Below the pieces are notes generated by a model. The model did not search any database and was not told where the DNA came from. It was given only the letters and a program-made list of their open reading frames with translations. A stretch of 64,000 nt of DNA from Dromaius novaehollandiae (lineage: Eukaryota > Chordata > Aves > Casuariiformes > Dromaiidae): positions 67,279,601-67,343,600 of the forward strand of contig NC_088102.1 in assembly GCF_036370855.1 (NCBI RefSeq), written 5' to 3'. Position numbers and translations under genes: made by a program. Shown piece by piece: positions 52,680-63,500 of this stretch; the first letter of the stretch is position 1; the number at the start of each line of letters is the position of its first letter.

Positions 52680-53011
52680 GCCCTCGCCCTCCCCGAGGCC
52701 CTCGCAGGGTCGCAGGTGCTGCGGGCCAGGCTGTCACGCTTGATCCGACCCCCGCATGGAGGAAGGCTTCGTAGGTCGTGCCAACCAAACGCCAGGCACA
52801 GCCCCGGTTGCTCAGGGGCCCTCCCGCTGCTTCCACCCCGCGGGCCCGCCGAGGTGGCCGGGCCGGCGGCACAGAACCTTCCAGAAGGCACCCGGCCCCT
52901 CGCTTCCACCGCGGCGCTCCTCACCGAGCCAAGGTGCCCTCCTCCCTCGCCCAGGCGCGGCGGTGCTCCGACCCGGCCCCGCCAGCCTCCCGCCTCTCCC
53001 CCGGACCCTAC

Positions 53012-53400
53012 CTGCTTCGCTCCGCTCCGCTCCGCTGTGCTCCCCGCGCCGCCGCTCGGAGCGCCCCTGCGAGAGGAAGGAGCGGGAGGGACCGCGTGTT
53101 TCGAGAGAAGCAGCAGGCAGCCCGCAACGGGGCCGGCGCCCCGGGAGCAGCAGCAGCAGCAGCAGCCGCCGCGGTGCCCGCTTCCCTCCGCCGTCCCGCG
53201 CGCGCTGAGGCGACTCCCCAACGGTCGCGGCCAACCGTCGCCGCGGCGCGCGCCGAGGCGAGTCCCCAACGGCCGCGCCCAACGGTCGCCGCGGCGCCCG
53301 CGCAGGCGCGCGCCGAGGTGACTCGCTAACGGCCGCGCCCAACGGTCGTCGCGAGCGCGGCGGCGGCGCCGGAGCGGCGCGAGGCTGTGCCCCAGCCCGG
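53012..53400 (-). ncRNA. putative first exon of an unannotated minus-strand transcript
   Basis: On the minus strand a good donor, GCAG followed by GTAGGG, ends a candidate first exon at 53012, inside the CpG island. Upstream of it are a compact CpG promoter and (GCT)7 in the RNA sense (53146-53166). The only open frame through it is Arg/Gly/Ala-rich and resembles no family, so a long non-coding RNA is more likely than a protein. The downstream exons were not identified. Support is indirect: an orphan island, a donor, and the strand composition of the following 16 kb. The 5' end is a guess. Confidence 0.25.
53200..53353. repeat. three-copy 46-bp CpG-island repeat with MYB-type sites
   Basis: Three related units lie at 53200-53245, 53248-53293 and 53308-53353, with start-to-start spacings of 48 and 60 bp. 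Each has a GCGCGC(C/T)GAGG head, a central CAACGG or TAACGG, a second AAC(G/C)GTCG box and a CGCCGCG or CGTCGCG tail. Five matches to YAACGG (the MYB core YAACKG) start at about 53219, 53268, 53280, 53327 and 53340. Divergence between units is about 10-20 percent by eye. Confidence 0.8.
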
Positions 53401-53460
53401 AGTAACGCTTCATTTTGGGGTTCGGTCTTTCGCAGAGCGGCCGAGGACGGGTGCAGTGCA

Positions 53461-54304
53461 GGCAGAGAAAGGGAGAGCGTGGGGGAGACTGGGACGCTGC
53501 AAACGCAGGGTCTGGGACTCAAAATGTTCAAAGGGACGGTGCCATCTTCTCCGACTTATGTCTCCTGTAGGCTCACAAGCAACTGTGATACTACCAGCCC
53601 TAATGGATGGCCGGGTCAGATGGGGAAGCATCCAGGCAGGTCGCAGTTCCTGCGTGTGCCAGCCAACCTCTGAGCCTGAAAGGTGAATTTCCAGGTTTTC
53701 CTTATGGCTTGGAAGAAGTTACAGGTCCAGCCTAAGTGTGAGCACCCAAAAGCTGTGAGAGACACATGACAAGCCAGCAGCCATACAAACCAGTCAACAA
53801 CAAAAGCCAAAGCAATCCAGGGACATACCTGATAAACCTTTTCAAATGTATGTGACAGGGTATTTCAGGCAGGGAGGGTGGAGAAATCCTTCCTATGCTA
53901 AATCTGGAAGCAATGTGAGAAGCTCAGGTTACAGATGATCAGTAGCAGCAAGTTTCTGATAGTGGTTTCAAGCTGGTTCAGATCTGGGGGTTTGCGTTTG
54001 TCTGCAATTTAGCTTCATCTTTTGCAAGTGTTACTGTGAAAAGCAGACCTATGGGGTTGAGCTGTCCTTGCTTTTTCCCCTTTCATGGCGTGTTTTTGCT
54101 GCAAGGGTAGAGACTTTGGGTGAAGCACGTACAGACCCAAAAGCTGCAACAAGACAATGTTAATTCTTCAGGTAGGAGGATGCCATCCCATGTGCCAGCA
54201 ATCTTCTGCCTTGGCGTAGAAAACATGGATATTCTACTTACCAGGTCTGGCACTGGTGAGAAGAAACTCTTTTGCATGGACATAAACAGGACACTCAACA
54301 GCTA
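53461..54304. other. between CpG island and BRSK2 3' end; no recognised gene
   Basis: Non-coding by inspection. The plus strand has more T and G than A and C in the lines I sampled, the opposite of the interval left of the island. No splice-flanked frame or repeat family is recognised. Confidence 0.5.
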
Positions 54305-57300
54305 GTATCTTTACTGAATGAATTTATTGGTTTTTGAACTAAAGTTGCTCACAGTTATTTAACAAGGGATACATCAGATTTCTTTGTCCATTTTAAACCG
54401 TTAAATAATGTCAGTTTGTGTCTGTATATGTGTGTGTGCGCGCGTGTGTGTCTTCAAAGTACAAAATAGGAAGGATAACAAGAGGTATTGCTTTCATTTA
54501 TTCTTATATCTTGTGTAAGTAATCCCCTTCCTGCTTGTACCACATGGGTTTTGCTGATATAGGTATTTTTTAATTATTATTATTATTTTGTATTGAAATC
54601 CCAGCCTTTTGTAGAGGTACAATGTAACAGAAGCATCAAAATCTATACACAAGGGAAGAGAAAAGAGGGAAAAGAAGGACGGGGGTGATGGGAGGGGAGC
54701 TTGGAGGAGAAGTAGAGAGAGGGCGGAGGCAGGAAAGACAACGAAAGCAAAAGAGACTAATTTACAGCAATGTCATGCAATTAAAACTGCCCCCCTCTCC
54801 TGCACCCTTGCCTCCCCCCCTCCCCAGCCATCACTCCCTGGTGTCTGACATGCACACAGCAATACGAGAGAAAAGTTCAAGAATAGGGAAAATAAATAAA
54901 TAAATAAAAACAAAAAATAAAATAAATCCCTCCCATTTGGGGGAATGGGGAAACAGGGCAAAAGTCAAAGGTCTTTGCCCCAGTTGTGTCTTTAAAAATT
55001 CTTTTTAATCTTCAAACCTATGTACAAGTAAAACTGGTCCAAGAAGGGGAAAAATGATGAAAAAAAACAACAACGACAACAACAACAAAAAAGAGAACTC
55101 ATCCAACATTATCATTAAAAAAAAAATAATCTTGCGATACAACATACACCCATAGGAACCCAACGAGCAGCAATTGAAGGTCATAAAAGAGCTGAACACT
55201 AATGCTAAGCCTACATTCTTAAAATCTCAGTCAAGAAGTACTTCTCATTGTGTGTTTGTCTTCCACGCGTAAAACCACGTTTTTTTGTTTGATTAACCTT
55301 TGAGCTTGGGCCAGAATAAGTTACATTTGGTCACGTAACTCTTGAGGAGGAGGAAAAAAGGCGACAATTCTTCTTTCTCAAAGTCACAAGATGAACACTT
55401 AAGGAGCTTCTGTGTCTTTTTTCCCCCTCCTCCCCAAAATAAATAAGAATCAATGTTGCCTCTACACAATTATTAAACAGAAGATATATCTAACAGCTTA
55501 TTTTTTTAAATATATATATATGTATATATAAATAACCAAGACCTAATAACTGAAACACAAAAAAAGGTCCCCATCCAACCAATCCCACCCTCCTCCCCCT
55601 TTCAAAAAAAAACTTTATAAAAATATCTTGCAGTAATTTTTAAAGTTTACAGTAGCTTCGTGATTAAGTCTCCCATTGCCCTGACTCCACCTTGTCTTGC
55701 TCAGATGAACTTAAGTGCCAGTGATTTGCACACACACACACACAGGAAATAAAACCCAAGATAAGTCTCTTTTCTTCCTCCTCTTAATCTTCTTTTTTTT
55801 TTTTTTGTAGAAAAAATCACCCAAGCCAACAAATGAAATTGTTAACTTAAAGAAATAATACTGATATCAATGCAGCACTAGCAACACAACAATTGCATCT
55901 AAATGCAGGGTGTGGTGGAGGATCCAGCTGGTGGAAGAAGGTCCCAGCGCGGTGGCACAGTGGCAGGGAGTTGACAGATGGGGAGGAAGGTGTCGAAGGA
56001 GGAGCAGCAGTAGCAGCAGCGGCAACTGTGCCTGGCGGCGGGAGAGACAGTCCTCGGCAGAATCTTGTCCCTCTTCTTTGCTACCAGAAGTTGCCTTTTC
56101 CCTAAGTTTTAATGTTTGTTTGTATGTGTTTATTCATTTAACCCCCTCTCCCTCCTAAGTTTATTCCTTTCCCCTTCCAGCAGGTCAAAAAGCAAAATGA
56201 TACAGTTAAAAAAAAAAAACCAAACTATTTTTTTATATATATATATATATGTATATATGTATACTTATACATAAATATAAATATATATATGTATATATAA
56301 GAAAAGGGGGGAAAAGAAAAGGAAAAGGTGGTGGGGAGAAAAAGAAGTTTAAGAAAATCCTGTGATGAAGCTCCCCAATATTGTCTTGGTTCAACGCTTA
56401 GTTTGGAGTTGCTCCTGGCTGGTTTCTGATGAGAATGCGCTCTGGATTCACGAACACTGCGCTCCCGCTACACCCATCTCCTGCCCCCGCACCCTTCCCC
56501 ACCGGGCTGAGTTCACCTGCACGGACAGAAGTTGCCCAGGGCAGAGGTTTCACGCCAACAATTTGCAACCTCCTTTCAGCCCAGACTGTGCAATCCCATA
56601 ACTGAGCAGATCTCTCTCGTGGAACACCAAAAAAGAAAAAAGCCAGAAAAAAAAGAAAAAAGCGTGCATTGGGGAGGTGTCTGGGGAGAAGTGGGGGAGA
56701 AACCCACTTCCTGAAGGGAGAGGGGAGGCTGGGAACCTCAAACAGGACTGGTCCTTGGACAGTCTACATCGGTTGCCTTCCGTCAACAAGTGTCCGCAGA
56801 GCACAGAAGGTGAAGCCGTGGCTGACATGTTAACTTTTCGGGATAATTCCTGGTAGCAGAGCGGAAACAAGTGGTGTCGTCAGAAACACAGAGAGAGCAT
56901 GAACAGAACAAGAAACAAAACAAAACAAAACAAAACAAAAATAATAATAATAATAATAATAAAAAACCCAAAAAATCAGGAAGGAGGAAAAAAAAGAAAA
57001 ACACTCAAAAAAAGGGAGAAAAAAACAATCAAAAAAACACAACCCAAGATCTGGCGAACTGGGTTTGTCATCTGTGCTACCTTTTCTTTTCTTTCTTTTC
57101 TTTTCATTCTTTCATTCGTTTGTTTGTTTTTGTGTTTGTTTCTGAGATATATATTATATATCATATATAAATATATATATGTATATATATACAGTCATTC
57201 CTTCATACAAAATTTGTCTATAGACAGTTTTGTACTGTTGTGGCAAGGTATATACATCCTTCTAGTTTAGAGGCTAGCTTACTAAGGAATATTCTTTCAT

Positions 57301-57358
57301 TCTTTCTTGCTTTTTTGTTTTTTTTTTTCTAAGTTATTTAATTTTTTTATGTGTTTAT
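54305..57358 (-). other. BRSK2: BRSK2 3' UTR (about 3 kb)
   Basis: The untranslated part of the terminal exon, from the stop codon at 57359 down to the inferred cleavage site. It is AU-rich and full of simple sequence. In the RNA sense it has T/G-rich pentamers and AUU triplets (from about 56915-56965), UA-rich blocks (about 55508-55535, 56226-56300 and 57148-57192) and U-rich stretches. Three Pumilio-type UGUANAUA matches are noted separately. A GC-richer patch lies at about 55905-56060. Open frames in it are low-complexity artefacts. Confidence 0.8.
54323..54328 (-). terminator. BRSK2: BRSK2 polyadenylation signal
   Basis: The plus strand reads TTTATT, so the minus-strand RNA has AATAAA in the context CCAATAAATTC. 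Cleavage about 15-20 nt downstream would fall near 54305-54310. A G/T-rich segment (TGTTGAGTGTCCTG) follows. It is the last canonical signal I can place before the orphan CpG island, though upstream alternatives within the UTR may also be used. Confidence 0.7.
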
Positions 57359-57582
57359 TTAAGGTTGGTCTTGTAGGCCGACTGATGAGACCATCTTTGC
57401 CTTGTCTTTGCCAGCAGGGTACTTATTGTCTCCTCTAGACCCATAGTCATTAGAACCGGAATCGCTCCGCTTGCTGTTTGCGCTATGCTTGGTTGGCGTG
57501 CCGGGGGGATGGCTCACCTGCCCGTTCTTCTCGTCTGAAAAAAGTTGTTTAATTACGTCAAAGAAGTTACTCAATGGGCTGC
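57359..57582 (-). CDS. BRSK2: BRSK2 (SAD-A kinase), C-terminal coding exon
   Basis: The minus-strand acceptor TGTGTACCCAG lies directly before the exon, with a long pyrimidine tract upstream (plus-strand purines 57600-57680). The first two bases complete a Gly codon from the previous exon. Then come 73 codons and TAA at 57359-57361. SPLSNFFDVIKQLFSDEKNG is essentially identical to mammalian BRSK2 as I remember it. The following tail is less conserved (PGTPTKHSAN, GDNKYPAGKDKAKM) and ends LQDQP. BRSK2 is an AMPK-related Ser/Thr kinase acting in neuronal polarity and synapse function. This exon lies after the C-terminal KA1-like region, so no kinase motif is visible; the catalytic part lies to the right of the window. 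An internal alternative acceptor is described in the findings. Confidence 0.95.
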
Positions 57583-60500
57583 CTGGGTACACAAAACAGA
57601 GGAGACAAAAAAAGAAAGAAAGAAAAAAAAAAAAAACAAGGAGAGGGAAAAGAGAGAGAAAAAGAGGAGAGAGAGAAAGAGAACAAACAAACAAATGAAC
57701 AATGGGGTTTTTAACGAGAAGAACATGATGAGGAGATCCAGAGCCACGTGCGTGGGGGTTTGTGGGGGATGAAGACAATGAGCAGGAGGAGGAAGAGTGT
57801 TTAGGATGGGATACCTACAGAAATAAAGAGGCTGGGAGCATAAAGCACCAAGGGGGAAGGTCCTAGTTTTCTCCTGAGTGGATGGGCATAGCTGTCTCAC
57901 CTAGCAGGAGCACATAGTGCCGTGCTGCTGAAATATTTCTGTTACCTGGTGTCACCTGGCAACTCAGCACTGAAAGGTCAGTGAATGTAACCCTGGATAC
58001 AGGCAAATCCTATGTTATTGTTTCTATTACAAACGGGGTATTTGTATGCTGTCACCAACTGATGCTTTGCTTTGCAGCCTTGCTACGTTTCCTGACTACA
58101 CCAGGCGTTTTGCTTTTCTTGCTTGCGTTTGGATTCTTTCTGAAAGTCTCCTTGCTCACCTTCAGCCACTAAGCCTGAAGCACCTGAGTGCTCCAGGGGA
58201 AAAGCGTTTGAAAAATGAGCTATGGCTGACAAGACTACCTCCATATGCATGCGTGATTTGTAGCTTGAGCTAGCAAGCTTCTAAGCACCTTCAGATCCTT
58301 CTTACAACACGCATCTGGAAAAGAAGATGCAGACCGCTTGGTAGAAGCAGGCTGTTACGCCTGTGACTATTCTGGGAACTACCATGGCCAAGAACTGCTT
58401 CCTCGTTGTCCTGAATTTATGCTCTCTCTTCTTAGCGTGCAGCCCCACGTTCCTCTGTGGCTCCTGACTCCACTGTAATGAATGTCAGCGTCACGGAGGC
58501 TGTGTTGTAAACAGAACAGCCGTCTCATTAAGCTAGCCACCGGAGCAGGCTGCACTATTAACATGGGTTGGGCACTGTGCACATGTGAGAATATAACCTT
58601 TCATGCCACTGAAAAATCTCTTTGTTCACCATTTCACCTTCTGATCAAACCCAACCTTCACTTTACCAATGCCATTGGCTGCTCTGGAGCATGACACATC
58701 ACAGACCCAGCTCCAGGGGCCAAAGGGAACAGACAGACCCCGGGCTGAATGCAATGAGTTTCAAAAAAGCCCTCTGAAGGTGTGCACGTCTGAGACCTCC
58801 TCAATTTACAAGGCAGAAATACTATCTAAGGAGCTCTCATGTGCTTGCCTAACAGCTACATGCTTGGGTAGATTTGGTCAGTATTATGTAACTCCAAGAT
58901 GGTGACATACAACACCTGAACTGGTGAGGGCCAGACAATCGTCATTTAATCCCCTACTGCCAGGATAAGTCCAATGCAGTTAAAGATCCAGTTGCATCTC
59001 AGCATGAGTGGTACCAACTCAGCAGCAGTCCACAGAGGCTTTGTGACACACGACAGCTCAGGCTGGACCTGTCAGGTCTCACCCACTGAGGATGAGACTT
59101 GTACAGCAGGTTCTTTCCTCCTGCTGTAGTGCCCACTGCAGTAGTGGGTACACCTCTGTGCAACTATGTTTTTGGACGACCAGGCAGCAGAGGGATGCAG
59201 TGTTGGCCTTGTCCCCTGTCAGAGGATGTGTGGAAAGCCTGGCGTGCTACTGATGGCTACCATGGTCAAGGTAACCTTTGCAAGAGCATTTCTAGCCCCG
59301 TTTAATTCTCTTGGATTGGGGGATCAATCCTGATCAGACATCTGAGGGGGTCACACTAAATTCACATACTAAAATCCCTGGACATAGGTGTTCAAGGTGT
59401 TGTTTTTTTATCTAATATACACCGGGGAGTTGATGATGGTCCTTGATCATTAAAACCCCATATTGTTTTTTCAAGAATGGACTATTGGCTCCATTGTTCT
59501 AACAAATTCAAATTAGGTCATTACATCCCACTTAAATAAATTAATTCTCCAGCTCCTGAAAGGAAAGGGGGTCATTGTTTTCTGCCTTGCTGCTCTAGTA
59601 TGCTATTAAGAGAGTGGAACCTCTCAGCCCTGAGATGGCAACATTCAGTCAGGAGCAAAGGGATTTCTTTATAGCAGAGATCACCATTTATCCACAGTCA
59701 GCGGACACTGGTGGCTCAGTAATATTGTATTTCCCTTCACCTTTATTACAAAAAACATAAGAAAATCAGTTACTACAGCAGGCAAATATTGTCTACGTAT
59801 GGTGACCTGTGTGAAGAGTGTGTTAAGTGCTTTCTTATCCTCTAACGGAAAATACTAGATGGACATCAATTGCTCTTATGCAAGGAAAGAGGAAATATAC
59901 AGTATTTGTGCCTTGCAAAACTGAATGTGTTGCTCTTTTTTTCTGCCCCGTGCTGACCAGGCAGTTGCTGCTTTCCTCTGCCTGTTAATAGGCGTTGAGA
60001 AAAATCAAGTGGCTGGCCTGTGCAGAGCGAAGGATCTCAAAGTCTCATCACTCCCATTCATTCCTTGTCTTCCTCTGCTTGCTGCTTTGTGTTTAATTTA
60101 CTGCTGGCACTGGTTCTATGTGTGCATTCAGTTACAGCAATGCCACAAGCATTGGTGCACCAGTTTCTGGAGGAGCATCACTCAGCTAACTGAAGCCTTA
60201 GAGATGGGCCCAAACAAACAGCCAGGCAAGACATGCATCTCAATTTCTGGCTAAGATGGGAAAAGCTGTGAAACTCACAGTCATTTCTGAGTCAGAGCTC
60301 TGTGATCTCCCGCTGCCTCTCTCCCACACATGCTTTGGAAAGGGAATATCTGTTCCAGATCTATGACTTCTAATTCGGACACCTCTGTAAGACTCCCTAA
60401 AAACCTGTTAGGTTTATGGGCACATGCTCTGCTCAGACTCATTTCTAGTTTTTTTAGGTGGGTACTCTCTTTCAATAAAAAAAAAAAAGAAAGGAAGCAT

Positions 60501-63500
60501 AACACTCAACCTTGAATGCAGGAATGTGGAAAGATCTGTTTTTTATGTGGCTTTGGACCCCTCATCTTCATAAGCAAATGGAGTCAGCAGAGAGAATGAA
60601 AAAGAGCACTGAAAAAAATGCTGGAGAGGGAAAGACTGCCAGGTTGGGAGAAAAGGGGAGAGGAGTATCTAGTTATTCAGCTGAGCAGTTTGTTCAACAA
60701 GCTTAGAGGGAAAGAAGAGGGCAGAGTAAGCAGCGCTCTGCAGGAATTGGGGAAGTTTTAGTTTTCGCATAGACAGAAATAGTAGACAAAAATACAATTT
60801 ACAAGAATGGAGTAATAAAACATTTTATAAATTGTATGTATGTCTTGTATTTGATGAATCCTGACATAGGATTTTTAATCATCCTATTAAAATATGCAGC
60901 CCCTGATTCATCCACCCTTTCTCCTCCCCATGCCCTACTGGCTTTCAAGTGCCTGGAGATTTCTTGCTGCAAGAGTATTTAACAGTCTGCCTTTCCTTTG
61001 CATATATCTCTACTGGATTCCTTACAATCAGCAATTTCAGGTAAAATTTTAATGGGAGGTAAGAAATCCTTAGGGATATTTAAAGAGAGCTACTGAAAAA
61101 TAATAGGCCATTTCACTAACCCTTTCCTTCCTTTGCCTTTTGTAGTAACTGGACTTGCAATTAAATATGTAGTAACGATACTCTCTTAGCCTGCAGTCAA
61201 CAGAGAACTGATCCTATGCTGAGCAATACAGACAATCACTGTGTCGATGGTATCTCTGTGACAGCTTGTTAGCCCACACTTGGGCTGGTCTAGATAACAG
61301 TCTTTGAATGGACAAAGAATCCTCATGTTGCACTCTGGGGATATAGAAACATGGGTCAGCTATGCTGGAAGCATGAAAATGGTGAGTGGTGTTGCTCCTC
61401 TCAGTGCTCAGCTCCCTTTGGGCTTGTATGGCCAGCAAAACAAGACTTGAAAATGCAGCTGATGATGGAACAGAACAGCCTTCTCAGCAATCTTCCATCC
61501 CTCACAGTCAGTGCAAAATACATGATAGGCTGTTACACCTGCAAGGCCAACTGGGGGTCTCAGAAAGGGTACCTCTCCTATTTCAGAAAGTGAGATGAGA
61601 TCCCGCTTCCTCTGGGCAAGGATGAAAGTTTAGCTCACTGATTCTTCAGAATTTCCCTGGTGTTTCATGCATCTGTAACTAAGGTCTTTCCCCTGGAGAG
61701 CAAACATTTGTCAACACAGAGCAACGAAGGCATGAAGGGCAGTAAGGGTGAGAAACCATGAGAAGGATCAGAGGCAGGAGGGGAGGTTCAGAGCATTAGG
61801 TTTATACCTGTTAGGAGGAGAAGGATATGTGCATTTCTGAGTAGACCAAGGAGTTGAGTCTTGCAAGACCACTGGGAAGGGAAACGGGTTTGAAAATAAG
61901 CATTGAAGCTTACAAAAGGGTCACGAACTGAAGGGATGCTAAAGGGATGTATTTATGGAGAAGGCATTGGTTTGTGGCATTGGTGTGCCACACTGTCATG
62001 TCCAAATATGACAAAAGAAATTGGGAACGCATCTGAATACAACAGGCGCTAAAAGGGAAGAACAGGGCTGGGAACAGACACAAAGAGGTAAAAGGAAGGT
62101 GGGCGGACAGCTTATATTAACTCTCCATATTACTGTTCCTAAGAAGTCTGATATTGACTAATTCCCAGTGGTGTCACAGGTACTGGGAGCAAAGCTGCCC
62201 CAGTTAAGAGAGGAAAGAGAAAATCAGGTGGTGGCACCAGGAAAGTCCATGTCTGCTCTGACCTTGCAAAGCACCTCAGAGTCCTCAACAGGAAGCTAAC
62301 AGGAGGTGGCAAACAAGCAGCTTCTGGACAGGCTTGGAGGCTTCGGTCACTGATTCGAGCCTGCTGTTTCATAACATTTTAAGATAGTCAGATATGAACT
62401 GTTTTTGTTGAAGCAATTTGCAATATTCCCATTGACTTAATGGAAGCAAACCCTGAGGCACTTCTTGTCCTGTGAAACCATCTCTTTCAAGTCTATGCAT
62501 TTTTAATCCACTGCTCCTTGTGGTGCTGAACACAAAGCTGCACAAAGCAAATACGCCTTCTGTAGGATTATCCTCTGCCTTTCCCTTCTGCATAGCCTGA
62601 GAAATTTTGGTTCTTTACATCTTTACCTTAGGCTTTGAGAGAAAGTGAATGGAAAAAGATATGTCCCCACTGAAAATGGAGAGACCCTTTGTCAACCTAA
62701 CTTCTCACATTCCTTCTCTACATCTTGTTTTTTCATCCTTTCAGACTGCCTTCAGCCTATCTCTGCTACTGAGGTTTTCTTCCTCTACTCATTTTTTTCT
62801 CTTTATCCCCTTATTTTTTTATTCCTAACTTGTTCTGTATTTCCACAGCAGCTGTGGTTTCAGTGAATCATGTGGCAAAAATCCAACTCCTACCACATAA
62901 AGCATCAAAACACTCTCTGATGGGAGATAATCCATCCCCTTTCAAATTTATTTTGCTACTCTGACAGAGTTCTAGCCCTCTTTGTTAAGACTAGGCATTT
63001 TTTTGTCTCTCTGCTTGTTTTCTGTTGGCAGAGTCCCTTTTGCCTTCAAAAACAGAAGAGTTAAAATACAGAACCGATTCCAAGAATATATGCATTGAAA
63101 GTTAGTGGCATAAGGGACAAGGTAGAGATGAAAGTGGCCTATTCCTATTTGTTTAATTATAATATCATGCAGGGGTCTTTCTTCAGGCTAAGGAGCCATT
63201 GGTCTAGGCATAGTACAAATACAAACTAGACAGATGCCTCAAGGAGCTCAGAGGCTACCAAAGAAAACTACGGAGAGAATTTCTTGCTCAATTCATGTGC
63301 CAGACAGTTGGATATATGAGGCTTCCCTCTAGACTGGGAAGGATGACAGAAAGACCACTGCAATGTCTTGCTAGAGGCCATCACACAGAACCTCCTCCTG
63401 TTCTACAAACCCATCCTAGTCCACTTGAACTGAACTGAAGAAACTGCAGAAACCCCAAAACTGGTACCTGTCTAAAACTATAGGGAGTACGAGGTTAGAG

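Larger units (their letters stand above)
52680..53460. promoter_or_regulatory. orphan CpG island, probable promoter
   Basis: About 780 bp of dense CpG, comparable with the MOB2 island, but with no recognised gene attached. It lies about 1 kb from the BRSK2 polyadenylation signal and 17 kb past the MOB2 3' end. It contains (AGC)7 at 53146-53166, TCCGC pentamers around 53018-53037 and the tandem repeat at 53200-53353. Long open frames on both strands here are Arg/Pro/Ala/Gly-rich products of GC content. Composition to the left suggests minus-strand transcription, and composition to the right (53.5-54.3 kb) is T/G-rich on plus, so the island may be bidirectional. Confidence 0.7.

Noticed and set aside
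52487..53413. 308-codon minus-strand frame, and overlapping frames of 150-240 codons on both strands
   Set aside because: All arise from the CpG island and its tandem repeat. Several frames on both strands are open at once, a sign of composition and not of selection, and none resembles a protein family.
56783..57270. Lys/Asn- and Phe-rich frames near the BRSK2 3' UTR
   Set aside because: Translations of simple repeats (AAAAC pentamers, AAT triplets, CTTTT tracts) inside an untranslated region.
57583..57778. N-terminal part of the 139-codon minus-strand frame that ends in the BRSK2 C-terminus
   Set aside because: Upstream of the acceptor at 57583 the frame is the translation of the intronic pyrimidine tract and is not exon.
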